Shown: positions 22,100 to 34,597 of the stretch, piece after piece
Layout: each line of letters begins with the position of its first letter
Numbering within the stretch: the first letter of the stretch is position 1
NCBI GenBank assembly: GCA_001600875.1
Contig: BCLD01000005.1
Location: 567,401-631,400 of the forward strand
Reading direction: 5' to 3'
Source of the DNA: Solicoccozyma terricola
Lineage: Eukaryota; Basidiomycota; Tremellomycetes; Filobasidiales; Piskurozymaceae
Length of the DNA stretch: 64,000 nt
Notes under the pieces: generated by a model
What the model saw: only the letters and a program-made list of their open reading frames with translations
Databases searched by the model: none
What the model was told of the DNA's origin: nothing
Program-made: the position numbers and the translations under genes

Positions 22100-23467
22100 A
22101 TGTCATCCCCTCTCCGCGTAGGATTCTGTGGCTAGTAAGTCCTGCGTCCGCGGGGTTTTATTCCGCTTGTGGCTAACCCCTTGATGTCTTGACAGCGGCT
22201 ATTCCACTAGGACCTTCCACCTGCCATTCGTCCTCGGCAACCCCGATCTCGCGGTACACGCTTTCCTCCAACGCTCCGCAAAGCCCACCGCTCGAGGAAA
22301 AGAAGCTACGTCCGCGGCCGACGATTTCCCAGATGCAAAGGTGTACCGTACCGTTGACGCTTTCTTTGCGGACAAGGATATCGACTTGGTCGTGGTAGCA
22401 ACCGGCCACGACAGCCATGCGGACTTGGCCATCGCTGCCTTGAAAGCGGGCAAGCATGGTGGGTACCGCGTGTGATTAGCAGACTAAAGCTGACGAGGAA
22501 CATCACAGTCATCGTTGAAAAGTGCTTCACTCTCAGTTCGGCAGAAGCTGATCGTGTTATTGCGGCTCAGAAGGGTTCTGGCAAGGTCCTCACCGTCTTT
22601 CAAAGTAGGTCCTCTTTTTTTTTTGGCGGTCCATTGCGGCACGCATCCGCTGACGAGACGTCCAGATCGCCGATACGACTCGGACTACCGCACCCTCGCC
22701 CACCTCGTAAACCACCCGGACAAGCCCCTCGGAAAACTTGCAGAGTGCGAATTTCACTACGATGTCAACGGGTTTTGGATGAAAGCAAATGAACCCGAAC
22801 ATAAGCCTGGCTCCGGTCTGATGTTTGGTATCGGTTGCCATGTTTGTGAGTTGATTCAATGTCGGGGACTCCCCCCACCGGCTGACGCCACCCCACGTTC
22901 ACAGTGGACCAAGCTCTGGCCATGTTCGGACGACCAGCGACTGTTACTGGCTTCTATCGATGCCAACACGGCGACTCCAAAGAAGACGACAATTTTACTC
23001 TCATCCTCCAGTACGAGGGAGCGCTCAAGGACCTCGTGGTGTCCGTGAAGAGCAGCTCGGTCAACACGATGACGATCCCTCTCAAGTACTTTGTCAGAGG
23101 GATCAATGGCACGTTCATCAAATTCGGAGAAGACCCTCAGGAGCCGCAGGTTGGGCAGGGGATGACTCCCACTTCCGAAGGCTACGGCATCGAACCTCCT
23201 TCCACGCACGGCACACTCACTACTCTCAAGCAGTTCCACCCTGATCAGACCAAGCAGATTGCAGCCAGCTGGGTGAACCAGGACGTCTACGAGGGCAAGT
23301 TCCCCAGTCTGAAGGGAGATTACTCTGACTACTACGAGGATGTCGTTAAGGCTATCAGGGGCAAGGGACCGGTGGTGATCAAGCCAGAGTTGGCCAGGGA
23401 CGGGTTGAGGATCGTCGAGTTAGGGAGGGAGAGTGCCGACTTGGGTAAGACGTTGAGGATGGATTGA
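22100..23467 (+). CDS. Gfo/Idh/MocA-family oxidoreductase (3), YdgJ-like
   Basis: Splices to RVGFCGYGYSTRTFHLPFV, the N-terminal motif of the YdgJ/Gal80-like branch (G-x-G-x-S, then FH-P). IDLVVVATGHDSHADLA follows, then HVIVEKCFTLSSAEA where most relatives have EKPF, then NRRYDSDYRTL (typical after TVFQ), GSGLMFGIGCH and VDQALAMFGRP. The C terminus is GKGPVVIKPELARDGLRIVELG. Introns (GT-AG) fall after CGY, GKH, VFQ and GCH. About 385 residues, normal for the family. The catalytic Lys is kept but the following Pro is Cys. It follows oxidoreductase 2 on the same strand with a copia relic in between. Substrate unknown; sugar or polyol likely. Confidence 0.88.
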
Positions 23468-24184
23468 GAGATTGTTGTGAATAAGGCGTCGGAATACGGG
23501 GAATGATATTCGACCAAGTATTCTATTGTATCTCTAGCAGGATGACCAGGATATCACGTAGTTCCAGACGAGTTCCCCTCTGCCACACTTGCATCTTACC
23601 TAAAACTTGATTTGCTGAAAGTCTCATGGAAACTTGTCCACAAATGCCCTATCTCTGTGAAGATCAATACCTAAGCAACTATTGAGCTGGATGATTGAGT
23701 GATCATACAATCTATGCGTTCAACTTTTCATCAGAACTTCGAAACGTCTGGTGTGTCACCACCCGGATTTGGCCTTCAGTACCTATCTCTGAAAATCCGA
23801 TCAACTCCCTTCCTTCCTCGTTTTAAAGTCTGCTTATGCTGAATACCCTCGCATCGCCGGCTGAGAAGGTATTCGTGGTTGCAATTGTCATTGGCAAAGA
23901 TCAGTCGTACTCGTAGCCGCGAGTCTCCCGAGGAAGAGTCATTTTCTAGACTAGTACAGGTGGGATGACACTGTCATCATAGACTTTGACCATTCCTCTC
24001 GCCGGAATCCGGCTGGAAATGAATCTGGCACAGCGGTGCTGTACACGGCTCATACACCCTGCTGTGTTGTCTCCAAGTTGAACTGTGGAAACTCCTCACT
24101 GGTCTGATGCGTCGCCCAAAACTCTACAGGTAACGCAATTCTATAAATCATGATAATATAGGATTTTGCATGTGATTGCAAGAC
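23468..24184. other. Intergenic region between convergent genes
   Basis: 717 bp of shared 3' flank. No gene, repeat or RNA structure recognised. Confidence 0.5.
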
Positions 24185-24920
24185 CTAGACAGCCTCTCCA
24201 GGGGCAGTCAACAACAAGTGATAGGCCTTCATCCCTCCCCAACCGCCTTTCACGAACTTCTCCACTGAAGCTGCCAAAGGTTTCATGATCTGATCCAGGT
24301 CAGAACGGCTCTTGAAGCCGTCAATGTGGTCCTCCAAAGTCATCCATGGCTGAATCTGGATCACTCCGGCGCGGTTTTCCACTTGCTGCCCCAAGGCGAT
24401 TGGGCAGCATCCGGGGCACGCCTCGACGCCCTTCAATCCGGAGCTCCACTCCTTGTAAAAGTCCTCAAATTTGACGCCGTCCTTGAGATTGTAAACGACA
24501 TATTCTATGCACTTGGGCTTCTTGGAAAGGGACCTTTCAAGCGAGTCGAAGAGGTTGTAGTGGACTTGGTTCAGCAATTCGGTACACGTGGACTCCTGTG
24601 CGGCCCGAAGCTCCTCGTAGCGCGGGTGCTGTTTCAAGTCTTTCGTGTGGGCCTGTCCAAAAGTGTCGTCAGTTGCTGGAATCTGGCTTACGCAGTTTCC
24701 TGTAGGTTTGACTCACTTCGACGCTATCCCATTCGATGCAGCGGACAGTGACGTCCGGCTCCTCCCGAGCGACACCTTCGAAAGAGACTCCCTTGCAGCC
24801 TGTCGCTGATGTCACGATCTTGAGCGCCTCGACTTGTTTCCTCTTTGTTTCGGTGGGGCTAGCCTTGTTCGGTTTGAACGTTATCACCTCGATAACATTG
24901 GATATAGAGAGGAGGCTCAT
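24185..24920 (-). CDS. Dimeric alpha/beta-barrel (ABM-like) protein
   Basis: A small cytosolic protein of about 223 residues in two exons. The intron is at about 24716-24646, with GTGAGT donor and GACAG acceptor joining DSVE to AHTKDL. It reads as two ferredoxin-like alpha/beta repeats: NVIEVITFKPN...VTVRCIEWDS then HPRYEELRA in the first half, and CIEYVVYNLKDG...GVIQIQPWMTLEDHIDGF in the second. This is the layout of the antibiotic-biosynthesis-monooxygenase / stress-response A/B barrel superfamily in fungi. No cofactor site is obvious. It is divergent from a maltose-type sugar porter. Function is inferred only at fold level. Confidence 0.65.
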
Positions 24921-25872
24921 CCTGTGCGCAAATACTCTGACTTAAATGTTTCAAAAGGCCCACCCATGAAGTGAGTTAGTAAGGCCGCAGGAACGAGATC
25001 GGTTGTGGGGTTACTGACCTTGATTGGTTAAAGGCGATATGCCGATTATGAACTCTCCACACAACGAACGTTTCAACTACAAGCCGTATAAGTATGACTG
25101 CCTGTTCCGCATTGAGCTCGATTTCGGCGTAGGTCATGCAGGATTGCACCAGGGTCGGTCGGCTAATCTCCTACTCCATCCTCCACCAGCACCGGCCCGA
25201 ATATTTCACTTAGGACTCAAGCGTTGGGCGGATTCCGTCAACGCTGAAGTTTCTTTTGGAATCTCCACCTTCACCGGCTTTCGGAGATATTACGATCAAG
25301 ATGCAAGCGCAATCGGGCCCCGTTTCTTCGAGATTCATGATGGCTAATAGTCCGATGTCTAGAGAGTTGCTCAAAGTTGCAACTATCGGGGTGGGCCGAT
25401 CCTTCGAGATCCGGGGTGAAGCAAATCAGCAGCAGTATACTGTAACTGGTAAGCAAAACCGTCGGCGTTCGCATGGTGTTCACCTCGTCAAATCTCAGAG
25501 ACCCTCGGTAGATCTCGACATGGCCATAACATTCTGGTACGCAGCTTGCTCGATTTTTCTCGACCGGAGATAATCCGTGGTCGTGATAATGGCAGGTGGA
25601 GGTCTGAATGCCGACAACGTGCTAGGGAGCGTAGAGGTTGTCGTAGAGGTTGTCTTCTTCACCAAGCTCCGGCAGCCAAGTTTCCAGAGTCAACGCCGAC
25701 ATGCGGCACATCGCCATTCTTGGTGATTTGCCCGGACCGTCTGCAGGCACAGGAACGCCGCTCGCAGGAGGTATCTCTACATAAGGTTCACGATTGACAC
25801 ACGGGATATGCTTTGAACGAGCCAGACTCTCACTCGCAGCCGACTCTCCTTTGAACCAAGACATCCTTATCA
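24921..25872. promoter_or_regulatory. Divergent intergenic region (ABM protein / MFS porter)
   Basis: 952 bp between divergent starts. Open frames of 70-107 codons occur, but none has splice context or family motifs. Taken as promoter DNA. Confidence 0.4.
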
Positions 25873-28168
25873 ATGTCCGCCGTCCAGATTCCCAATATGG
25901 CCACCCCTCCCTCTCAGGTGGAAGATGAGAAGAAAGGTGGTGAAATTCATCATTCCGAGTCACCTTACGACTTGAGTGAAGCCCAAAAGACTCTAGCAGC
26001 TGCGGGAGAGGTAGAACGGGCCAAGTCCTTGGGCACCTTTACTGCCATCAAGTACTACTGGGTCGCATTCCTCTGGTCGCAATACTGCTCGGTCGGCGCT
26101 GTCCTCGTTGGTTACGACGGAACGGTAAGCAAGTGATTCGTACTTCGCTTGCAGATATCACAGGGCTTAATCGGTACATCTTGATGCGATGCAGGTCACT
26201 GGCGCCGTTCTGTCTGTTCCCGTTTTCCGCGAGACGTTGGGTAACTTCATCGATGGGCAATACATTGTTCCGGCATCCTGGCAGGTAAGCGGCTTTGCCG
26301 TAGATGAAATTTATGAGCAGTGCTAACTAACATGAGCGGCAAAATTCACTTCGTTGCCGCGCTTCTCCTAGGTGGGATTCAATGTCGGGGGAACTGTCGC
26401 ATCAATCCTTGGTTCTTGCTTTTACCCTTACCTCGGCGATACCTTCGGGTGAGCTCGCCTCTTTTCAGTCTCCTCGCACATAGACTGACCACAACTATTT
26501 TGCAGGCGGAAAGGTTGTTTGCTCTTCGCAGGTATTGTCTCGGTCGCCGCAATCTTCCTCGAGTTCTTCGTGATTCCCCAAAGGCAAGTCATGTGGTTCT
26601 TTGGCAAATTCATCAATGGAATCGCCTGCAGTATTTTTGCCACCACGTCTTCGTCATATGCTATCGAAGTTTCCCCTCTCCAACTGCGAGGTGTCACCAC
26701 GGGGGCAGTGAACTTTTACATCGTCGTAGGGCAATTGTGCGTGTTTTACAAAGTCTTCGGGTTTTAATGTGATTCTTAGCTGATCCGGCGTCATGGTACT
26801 TTCACCAGCGTCTCCTCTTTAGTTATTCAAGCCGTCGGTAATAGGCCCGACAAGTCCGCCTATCAGATTCCCATCGCTGTGCAATGGTGCTTCACCGGCT
26901 TCATGTTGGCGGTCCTTCCTTTCGTTCCAGAGTCCCCTTGGGTGCTGGTCAAGCAAGGGAAAATCGACAAGGCGAAGAATTCGATTAAGAGACTCTTTGG
27001 TAACACCGCAGACGACTTGGACATGCACTTGAAAGTCATAGAAGAGACCCTCGAGTTCGAGGCTAAACTTCATGCGAGCACTCGCTGGATCGACATGTTC
27101 AAGTCAGTCAAGAAAATAGTCCCCCTTACACATCCTTCACTGTTAACGAATGACGTTCGCCTTGCTGCATATTTTCAGGGACTCTGATCAACGACGAACT
27201 TGGATTGTCATGCTGCTGTACCTTTGCCAGCAAGTCACCGGAGTGCAATTTGTTCTGGGTTACTCTACCTATTTCTTTGAGCTGGCCGGCTTCGCCACGA
27301 CTAAGGCGTTTTCGCTCAGCGTGGGTACTTTGAGTCTTGCGGTACGTAGCTGGGACGTTGGGCCAGCCGCAAAGACGACCTTTCGATCTAACCATGCCCG
27401 CTTGTCGTTTCACCTTCCCAGCTCGTTAGCAACATTGCGGGGATTCTCCTCACCAACACAGCCGGAAGGAGAAACGTCTTCCTTGCCAGTACCTACGCCT
27501 GCACGATCGACTGTCTCCTCATTGGAATCTTATCACTTATCAGGAACAACACCCAAGCTGTATGGGCCATGGCAATTTTCACGATGCTGTACATGCTTAC
27601 CTTCCAGTTTGGACTGTGAGTAAAACAAGTTCGAAACACTTGCCTTGAAAAGTTGTTTTAAAAGTTGTTTTGCTCTCCAGAGGGCCGTTGACCTATACCT
27701 ACACCGCCGAGATTGGTTCCGCGCGACTGCGATCCAGAGTCATCGCTTGGGGAAATATGTGCAACCAATTCTTTGGACTCATTATTAACATCATTAACCC
27801 GTATATGTAAGTCAATGACCGTCCTGCACCACCCCCTTGGGCTTCGCTGACCTAAAGCTTCGCTGGGTGAACAGGATCAACCCCAATGAAGCCAATCTAC
27901 AAGGCAAGGTCGGTTGGCTGTTCGGGGGTATGAGTATCTTCGCTTCGGTTGCAGCTTGGTACTGGGTCCCCGAAGTGGGAGGTAGGACTACCGATGAGTA
28001 CGTCGTGTGTCTGGAAGACTTTCTGTCAAGAACGAACGCTAATGCAACCAACGGTTTCGTAGACTCGATCTCATGTTCAAGAAGAAGGTCCCTTCACTCA
28101 AGTTCAAGAAGTATGAGATCACTGATCAGGACCGCCTCGAAATGATGACAAGCGACGACACAATCTAG
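25873..28168 (+). CDS. MFS sugar transporter, maltose/alpha-glucoside type
   Basis: A full-length SP-family porter. After a 50-residue cytosolic leader, TM1 carries VLVGYDGT, and the next exon VTGAVLSVPVFRETLG follows the maltose-permease pattern. Later come GDTFGRKGCLF, the EVSPLQLRGVTTG loop, VPESPWVLVKQGKIDKAK, QQVTGVQFVLGYSTYFF in TM7, NTAGRRNVFL, YTYTAEIGSARLRSRV in TM10-11, and a WYWVPEVGGRTTDELDLMF tail. About eight introns, GT-AG. The gene ends at TAG 28166-28168. The combination of GYDGT, PESPW and QVTGVQF resembles alpha-glucoside porters, but specificity is inferred. A Zn2Cys6 regulator follows on the same strand. Confidence 0.87.
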
Positions 28169-29011
28169 TCTCTGTTTGGCTTGATAGTGGGGGTTGGGTG
28201 GCTGTGTGTGGGATAGAGATACTGATTGAAGCCGGAGTTTCGCCCCGAGAAAACCTGATTAGGACTAATATTGAGCTGTTCCAAAGGCACTGTTTCGTCG
28301 TCTTCCCGTCCGAATGATTGTAATTTTCGTTGAGTTTCAGGTGGCCTCTTCCAACTTGATGTAATTGTAGCTTGTTGGAATATTGCTTTTCTATTGGCTT
28401 TCAACTGATACTGAATGTGACACAGCCACTGGCACTCAACGCCAAAAAGGATTCTTCGAATCACAAATTGTTTGACCTCCGTGGAGGTCAAAGTGACGAC
28501 AATTTTAGACGCATTGCATCACGGTAATAGCGAATTGCCTGAGGAAGGGGAGCATTGGCCAGATGCACCAAGCAAAATCCAAGAATTAAAATAGTGGTAC
28601 GGAGCGGTGGAATGGCTGACCTGGACGAGGGTTCTGGATACCACTAAGGCCACCACGCTGCTGGAAAGGGTTGCAGATATATGTTTTTTCTCTCGTACCA
28701 GGCCTCCATTGAAAAAATGGTTTTGGCCCATCATGATCTCAGAGCTGTTTATGACTTGGAGGCAGTAGTATCCTCGGCAACACCAAGATATCATTGACGA
28801 GGTCAACGTCAACGGCGGGGTCCCCCAACTCTGAAACGCTATATATAATTAAATCGAGGTTATCAAGTTTCCCCGCCCGAGTCCCTAGATTATTCATATT
28901 TTGAACCCGATCTGTTCACCGAAGCTCTACATCTTGACACCGGTCCATCACCAACCCCACTCCCAGCGTGTCTCCCCATGCTCCTTGTTGCGTCAATCGC
29001 GAGCCCACATC
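28169..29011. promoter_or_regulatory. Intergenic region upstream of third regulator
   Basis: 843 bp: 3' flank of the porter, then promoter of the regulator. A TATATATAATTAAA box lies at about 28840-28853, roughly 165 bp before the regulator ATG. No other gene seen. Confidence 0.45.
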
Positions 29012-31868
29012 ATGCCGCCAGAATCAGCTTCAAAGTCTCCAGAGAGCTCGTCGTCGTCCAGGATCGATACCGCCAAGTTGTCGTGCAACTTTTGTAGATC
29101 GAGAAAGGTACGACATAGGCGGGCGGTATGGACCAATGAACGCTGATCCCCATGGCGTCTGCGTCTGCCTCTGTGATCTAAACAACAGGTCCGGTGTAGG
29201 ACGAGCACCTTCGGCGCACCGGCATGCGATCAGTGTACTCGGCATGGTGAGACGTGCACTTACCTGCAGCATCAGCGTGGTCGGAAGCTAGGTTCAAAGT
29301 GAGGGAGCCGAATCGACGTGAAATGAGATAAGTCGGCGGTGCCGGCCGCTTACCCTTGCAGACCCCCATCACACCTTTCTTGCAGGAACATCAAGCGAAA
29401 TCGTTTCGGCGAAGCTGCTGGTGCAAGTATTGTTGCTGCAGACTCTCCGGCCAGCACCAGTTTCACTCGAGTCCCATCACTGGACACCAAGCCAGAAACC
29501 GTCACGATGGCACTTCCAAACGCCAACGAAATCATCCCTGGCTTCGGTGTACACACACCCAGCTGGCCCTCGACCTTTGAGACGTCGCCCGCATTACCCA
29601 TCTCACCTAACCCCGTCTCACTATCTGAAGACGGAAATCGCATCATCAACCTTCCCCCCGTCGGTGGCGGTCCGATCATCACGAACTCCTCATCTACCTT
29701 GGCAGTTACATCCACACATCGTGCGCCTCTCGCCATGTTGTCTCGTACATTCGGCAGTGACCAGTTCACCTATCCGGGTGCAACCAAGCCGCACCTTGGT
29801 GGTAACCGCTTCTGCACATCGCTTGATGTAGATGCCAACTTGGACCCGATCGGACTCGGGATGTGCGGCCTAGAAACGGCAACAGCTTTGTTTGAGCTGT
29901 GAGTATGGAGATCGATGCATATCACCTCCAAATGCTGACCCTTTTCTGGGCTTCTGCAGATTCTGGCAACGGATAGCGAACTACGTCGGCATCCTGGACA
30001 GACGCCTCCACACCCTCCCATATGTCCGCCAGAACTCCTCCTTCCTACTCGCCGTCATCCTCTACACCGCTGCACGTCACACCTCAGACCACGTCATTCC
30101 GCGATCATCTGTCGTCACATCCGTCCTCGAACGCCATCTCTATAGCACGATCTGGCCACGGATCCTGACGTCCAACTGTAAGAGCGTGCACATATGCCAG
30201 GCATGTATGCTGTGGGCTACGTTCTATCCGGAAACTCGTCCAGGTGAAGATGATTTGGGTTGGACGTTGTTTGGTCATGCAAGTGAGTGATGGTCGCTGC
30301 TTTAAATGGTACGGCTTGGCTGACGTTTAAGAATTACGTATCAGTCCGTATAGCAGTCGAGATTGGACTCAACTGTACACCGCCGGTCGTCCCTGCTGAC
30401 AATCATGATGGGATTGCGGTCCGGAATGGCGAGCGAGTTTGGTTGACGTGCTTCATTGCCGATAGGAGGTGGGCATCGAGCTGCTAACCAAGGGGTGCCA
30501 CGTCTGCTGAACATGCGCAAAACGTCGCAGCTGGGCCACTCAGCTGGGAAGACCCCCCATGATAGCCGAAGATTCGAGGTTCCTGCAGATGGACGAGTGG
30601 CTGGAGAGTAAGGTGCGTGGTCCGACTAAAAACGGTCATGCTGATGCTGACCCTTGCAGTTATGACAGGTCTCCACCCTGGAAGATCACTCCATTGTAGC
30701 CCTGGTCAAATTGAGGAGGATCATGGTGAGGACCCCAGCGCCAGCGTCCACCTAGCTGCTCTACGTCTGAACCATAGCTGATTGGCTCGTTATGCAGGCA
30801 CAAGCGCAGTCTCAGGCGTCCGACCCATCATTAGTGTCGTCATTCGCAACTGAGGCCCTGAGAGAATGGCGTACGACGTGGGTGACCGAGTCTCATAGAG
30901 GTAAGATTGCTCCCATATTGGTATGTGCTGGACCTACTCACCCAAGACCAACATCCCACAGAGTCGTTCCGCCTTGGCCACCTCGGCCAAGTCTACTATC
31001 ACTATGCCAATATCATTTTACGCCTACAATGGCTCTGTCAGCCGAACAGCGACCGGCGAGGGAATGAGATGGCAGCGATTGAACATGCTTGTGAGTGATG
31101 CTGATTGAGCTGGCTTTGTATTATCCACGGTCTCACGCTAAACTCGTTGTCACAGCCGACCTCCTCGAGTATGCGGCAACATCGATGCCTACCGATGTAT
31201 ATCAATACGCCCACAACAATGCGTTCACCATGTTATCATTCGGTGTGGCTGTGCTATTACAGGTGAGTGGGCTGAGGAATGCCGGGGAACTCGACTGACA
31301 AAGGTTCTCTTTCCCAGTTCAAAGACGCCATGACAGACTCTACAACCCTCACCGACAAGGTAGCTTACTATATCCGCATCATCCTCCATGCCCTCCGAGA
31401 GGCCGCCGCAGCGACACCACACAAGCAAGGCGTAAGCCGCTGGCACGCCGAGCTATTCGAGAAGGCCCTCTCGCGGTGGGATACCCAGACCATGGATTTG
31501 GACTGGGAGATAATGCGGATGGCGTCGACGACATTTCCAGCGGACCTCCTCGACTTCATGTGCTGGGATGCACCATGGGAAGGTGAGTGTATTGCTCGCT
31601 GGATACCGGATGAGGAGATGATGACGTTTGTCCATCATCGGTCAGACCCATCATTTGCTGAGGGGACTCGATCGTCGATTCCCCTTCAGTCTTCTTGACC
31701 TGCTTTGTAGGCATTACACTGCAATCGATGTTTTACATGACGCAGGAATCTGGCTCCTGCTTCAGAGATTTCAAGCCAAACTGGTTTACAGCGGTACTCA
31801 ACCTCGACGCTTTCCCAGCATATGCCCTCATCTTTCTTCGTACGCCGGTATACGCAGGGTGCTCATAG
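29012..31868 (+). CDS. Zn2Cys6 transcription factor with fungal MHR domain (3)
   Basis: The start ATG at 29012 is followed by a Ser-rich leader and, after one intron, a full cluster LSCNFCRSRKVRCRTSTFGAPACDQCTRHGETC (C-x2-C-x6-C-x9-C-x2-C-x6-C). Downstream, TALFEL/FWQRIANYVGILDRRLHTLP, SSFLLAVILYTAARH, HICQACMLWATFY and VRIAVEIGLN mark the MHR domain, with a long alpha-helical C terminus ending FLRTPVYAGCS at TAG 31866-31868. At least nine GT-AG introns. It lies downstream of the maltose-type porter and tail to tail with the DUF1479 gene. Nuclear activator or repressor; target unknown. Confidence 0.82.
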
Positions 31869-32598
31869 GGTATTCGCGCATAGTGTCGTACCCGTCTATA
31901 ATGCCGGCGTGTGTTCTGCACTTAGACATGTCTCCTGAAACCGAGATAGAATGATCTGTTGAATATCAGCACTATTCATGTTTCTAGGCTGTCATGGCCG
32001 CGCGGTTTATCTCACCGTCATCTCTAGGCAGCTCGCCGCCACCTGGGCTCCTCCGTCTTCAACCTCATCATACTTGCTAAGAAAGAGAGTCCAGTCCATT
32101 CTTATTAAATGCCCCCCAGTCAGGTGGGTCCACGGTGATTGATTCGCAAACGAAAACTTTGGTTCGCTGTACCTGCTGCTGTGACGTTCAAAGATACGGA
32201 AGAGGATGTGAGCAAGTCCACGGCTTCGAGTGACATTGAGACCCTTGAGGCCTGCGCAAACGGGGTCCTCTTGTGAAACTGGCCCCTACAATATCAGACG
32301 AGCTTCATTCTGTTTGAGATCTATTTTCTGTCCATACCGTCATCTTCAGCGGTTCGTGAGATTTGGGTTCCCAAACCACGACTCGCACGAGTACGTTTTG
32401 GCGACCCATCGTTATTGCTGAATAGGTACTTGAGGGTCCGGGACGCGACAACCTAATATGAGCATGATATATCCCAACATGTCTCATTCAACGACCACTT
32501 CAGCCACGGTTGCACGACCATCGGTGTTCGTTGCCAGTGACATGCAGCTCTCGCCATCTCTATATAGCATACATTTAACAAAACCCACAGTTCTCTGA
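31869..32598. other. Intergenic region between convergent genes
   Basis: 730 bp of shared 3' flank. No gene or repeat recognised. Confidence 0.5.
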
Positions 32599-34597
32599 TC
32601 AAATGTACCCCAGCATGAAGTTTGCCCTCTTGGCAAGCTCTCCTTGAACGGATCCCTCCTTCACCGGAAACGGGCTAAATCCCATCGCAAGCTTGCCCTG
32701 TGCCGACTGAATGTCTATGGGATTCGCTCGATCGGCAAATTGAGACTCGCCGGCACCTCCTGGGAAGTCTGGTGGAGGAACTCCCTGAAGCATCGAGTCT
32801 CGTTGTTGTGCGATGTATTGCTGCAGTGGTATAAAAGTCAGAAGATGATCCTACCCTACATAGCCGTGCCGCCCACTCACCACATTGTTCTCGGTTAGAG
32901 GCACGGATGGGACGTAAAAGACGCAGGCATCAATCTTGCCAGTGTTGTTGGTCTCCGTGCCGTGAATGGTGTCCGCACTCCAGAACACTACAATCATCGA
33001 TGGGTCAGGTTTCTTCAAGGGATCTGATCTAAGTAGCTACTCACCAGTATCTCCAGGATTAACAGTAGGGTATGGTATCATGGTCTCGGTCAGACGCAGA
33101 TGTGGGTGGTTTGTTGGGGTAAGTTCCTGCGAAGTGCCTGGCGTGGCGCCATGTAGGAAAACATTACCCTCCTGTGAATACGTGGCGTCAGCATCGATTT
33201 CGTCTACGTAGCTAAATCCAACCCACATCGTCGTCCAAGCTGAATTTCCAGCCGTTCAGTGAGTCAGTTCCCTGGGTTGGCTTGAAGAACGGCCGCAGCA
33301 TCCAGTATGCGGTCGATGGCTGAAGGATTGGGTGGACAACGAGCGTACCTGCGCGGGCGACAGAAGTTGAGTAGGCAGTCACTAACGAGACTTCATCATT
33401 ACTTACCCTGCTCCGGACCATGACGAGAAAGACCAAGCCACCCCTGGAATGTCCGGAACACACTGCAACCGCCAGGACCTGAAAGCAGGTTATTGTTCAA
33501 CACCCCGCCACTGTGTAATCGTCCCCCGGCCCAGCTCACCGTTGTACATGTTCATGTTGGCATCGAGACGCCCAGTGAGATCCCATGGGTTGTACTCTTG
33601 CCACTTGCCCTGGAAGATCTTGCGGTATACATGATTGTACGCCTTGTCCTCCCATCGTTCCGAGCCACCGCCGTCCACATGTGGAGCGAGTGCGAACAAT
33701 TTGTCTCCAGGAGGACGGATCTGGACACGGTCACAGTAGCTGAGGGGTGTGGAAAGGTCAACTGCGCGAGAGAATTGATCAGCCTGCGGTGATGAGCTTG
33801 AAAGAACCTTGCCATGCATCACTACTCACTTCGCTGAGACGGGTCCGCCCTGTACTGCTGATTCATCCAGGTCTGGGCCATGAGCATGTTGGGATGCGAC
33901 CGAGCCTATTACGTCCGTCGCGCCTGTTAGCCGTTGTGGACAGACCCCCACATCGCACTCCGACATACCTTCACCTGCGACTTGCTCCAATACGACTCGT
34001 ACACCACCTTCTTCTCACCCGCCGATGGGAATCCCTTGAACTGGTGAGCTTTGAAATAGTCGCGGACATCGGAGAGCAAAGCCTCTGCCTCCTCCTCGGG
34101 CATTACCCCTCGAATTACGACAACACCGGTACGACGGAGTCCCTCGACGGTCTCCTTGGGCACGGTACCGGCTTTAATGTCACTGAACTGGACGATAGGG
34201 ATAATCTGAAGAAGTTTCATTCTTTAGTTTACCTATGCTATCTGTGATATCACAATCCACTCACCTTCTCCCTCTGCGTCGCCACCTCCTCTGTCCTCAC
34301 TTTCAGAACTTCGACAAGCTCGTCCCATGATCTCTGGATCTTCTCCTCGAATCTAGTAGTGAGGTTGCGTTTAAGATCTCGGAAGCGTGGAGGTAGCGGC
34401 TCGGCTTTGCGACCAGAGAACGTGGTGAACGTGGAGCTGATATCACCCTCCTGCTTCTCTCGTCGATTCAATGGGGTCGAGGCCTCGGTGGCAAGTGGTC
34501 GAGCTTGGGTGGGTTTTCCCTGGCAGTTACCCTTGAGGTAAGCGGGGCAAGTCAGACACTTCTTCGAAACGGCGGAACGAGTGCTAGCGGAAATCAT
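32599..34597 (-). CDS. DUF1479 family protein (2OG-Fe(II) dioxygenase fold)
   Basis: Exons carry the DUF1479 pattern in order: IIPIVQFSDIKAGTVP, RRTGVVVIRGVMPEEEAEALL, KARSHPNMLMAQTWMNQQYR, PLSYCDRVQIRPPGD, then PHVDGGGSERWED (HxD metal pair), IFQGKWQEYNPWDL, GCSVFRTFQGWLGLSRHGPEQGTLVVHPIL, AYWMLRPFF, and FWSADTIHGTETN with a likely distal His. The N terminus (MISASTRSAVSKKC..., rich in Ser and basic residues with few acids) could be a mitochondrial presequence. About eight introns. Stop at 32599-32601. Family members occur in fungi and bacteria (YbiU type) with poorly known substrates. It is head to head with the PhyH dioxygenase at 36088. Confidence 0.85.
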
